6,046 bases of DNA from Gammaproteobacteria bacterium (GTDB lineage Bacteria; Pseudomonadota; Gammaproteobacteria; Magnimaribacterales; AG-339-G14). The notes under the pieces are model-generated. The model was not told the origin of the DNA and did not search any database. It saw only the letters and a program-made list of their open reading frames with translations. The DNA is taken from assembly GCA_002689405.1 (NCBI GenBank), contig NZFZ01000017.1:13714-19759 (forward strand), given 5' to 3'. This document shows positions 5,907 through 6,046 of the stretch, piece by piece. A program made the position numbers and the translations under genes. Numbering within the stretch: the stretch's first letter is position 1; every line of letters starts with the position of its first letter.

Positions 5907-6046
5907 TTAGAAACCTAATCCAAAACTCATTCCAAAGGATCTTCCTTCCCTTACGAATACTCCAGTAGTATGTCCTACTGAAGAATTTCCAACACCAGAA
6001 CCGGTAACGTTTCTGTCATCGGTTAAGTTTTGCGCCCAGAATCTAA
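5907..6046 (-). CDS. C-terminal end of a probable TonB-dependent outer-membrane receptor (partial)
   Basis: A reading frame enters from the right edge on the minus strand and stops at TAA (5909-5907), giving 45 residues. It begins RFWAQNLTDDRNVTG, matching the 'NLTDERY' string found near the end of TonB-dependent receptor barrels. It ends VREGRSFGMSFGLGF, like the final beta-strand 'EPRTYGVSLSYRF' with the terminal phenylalanine needed for outer-membrane insertion. Such receptors take up siderophores, vitamins, or poly- and oligosaccharides using TonB energy; the ligand cannot be told from this fragment. It is followed closely by a strong terminator, so it is transcribed separately from the thiolase operon. 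Confidence 0.8.
   Translation of the reverse strand, partial: RFWAQNLTDDRNVTGSGVGNSSVGHTTGVFVREGRSFGMSFGLGF

Noticed and set aside
5905..5920. GATTAG/CTAATC inverted repeat at the stop codon of the receptor gene
   Set aside because: It is a 6-bp AT-rich stem with no T-run of its own, and the strong terminator right beside it explains termination. It is likely chance.
5963..5980. CAGTAG/CTACTG inverted repeat inside the receptor gene
   Set aside because: It is a 6-bp stem within coding sequence, without extension or repeated copies, and chance occurrence is likely.

Overview
The window is a dense, AT-rich piece of bacterial chromosome made almost entirely of housekeeping genes. The gene set and order point to a gammaproteobacterium. 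xseB-ispA-dxs faces thiL-pgpA tail to tail, which is the arrangement known from Escherichia coli and relatives, where nusB precedes thiL and yajO lies near dxs. The low G+C, overlapping genes, near absence of spacers and a TonB-dependent receptor beside a thiolase would suit a streamlined marine lineage such as SAR86. That placement is inference; no rRNA or marker comparison is possible here.

Left half, plus strand (1-3154): the last 40 codons of a membrane transporter, probably an RND-type efflux permease, run into xseB (exonuclease VII small subunit), ispA (farnesyl diphosphate synthase) and dxs (1-deoxy-D-xylulose-5-phosphate synthase). Every junction is an overlap of stop and start (11, 11 and 4 nt), so the four genes look like one translationally coupled operon. 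ispA and dxs supply two steps of isoprenoid synthesis: dxs starts the MEP pathway and ispA condenses its C5 products into farnesyl diphosphate.

Right half, minus strand (5802 down to 3119): a complete thiolase, then thiL (thiamine monophosphate kinase) and pgpA (phosphatidylglycerophosphatase A). The thiolase has the best expression signals in the window: a perfect TATAAT box and an AAGGAG ribosome-binding site. thiL follows 18 nt after the thiolase, and pgpA overlaps thiL by 4 nt. pgpA and dxs overlap by 36 nt at their 3' ends with no terminator between them. ThiL makes thiamine diphosphate, the cofactor of Dxs, so the two convergent operons are also linked biochemically.

Right edge (5859-6046): a strong bidirectional intrinsic terminator separates the thiolase promoter from the C-terminus of a probable TonB-dependent outer-membrane receptor, also on the minus strand.

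I see no mobile element, CRISPR array, tRNA, rRNA or novel multi-gene system. The most unusual structure is a perfect 10-bp inverted repeat at 4576-4602 whose 7-nt loop holds the thiL start codon. No gene-free stretch exceeds 110 bases.
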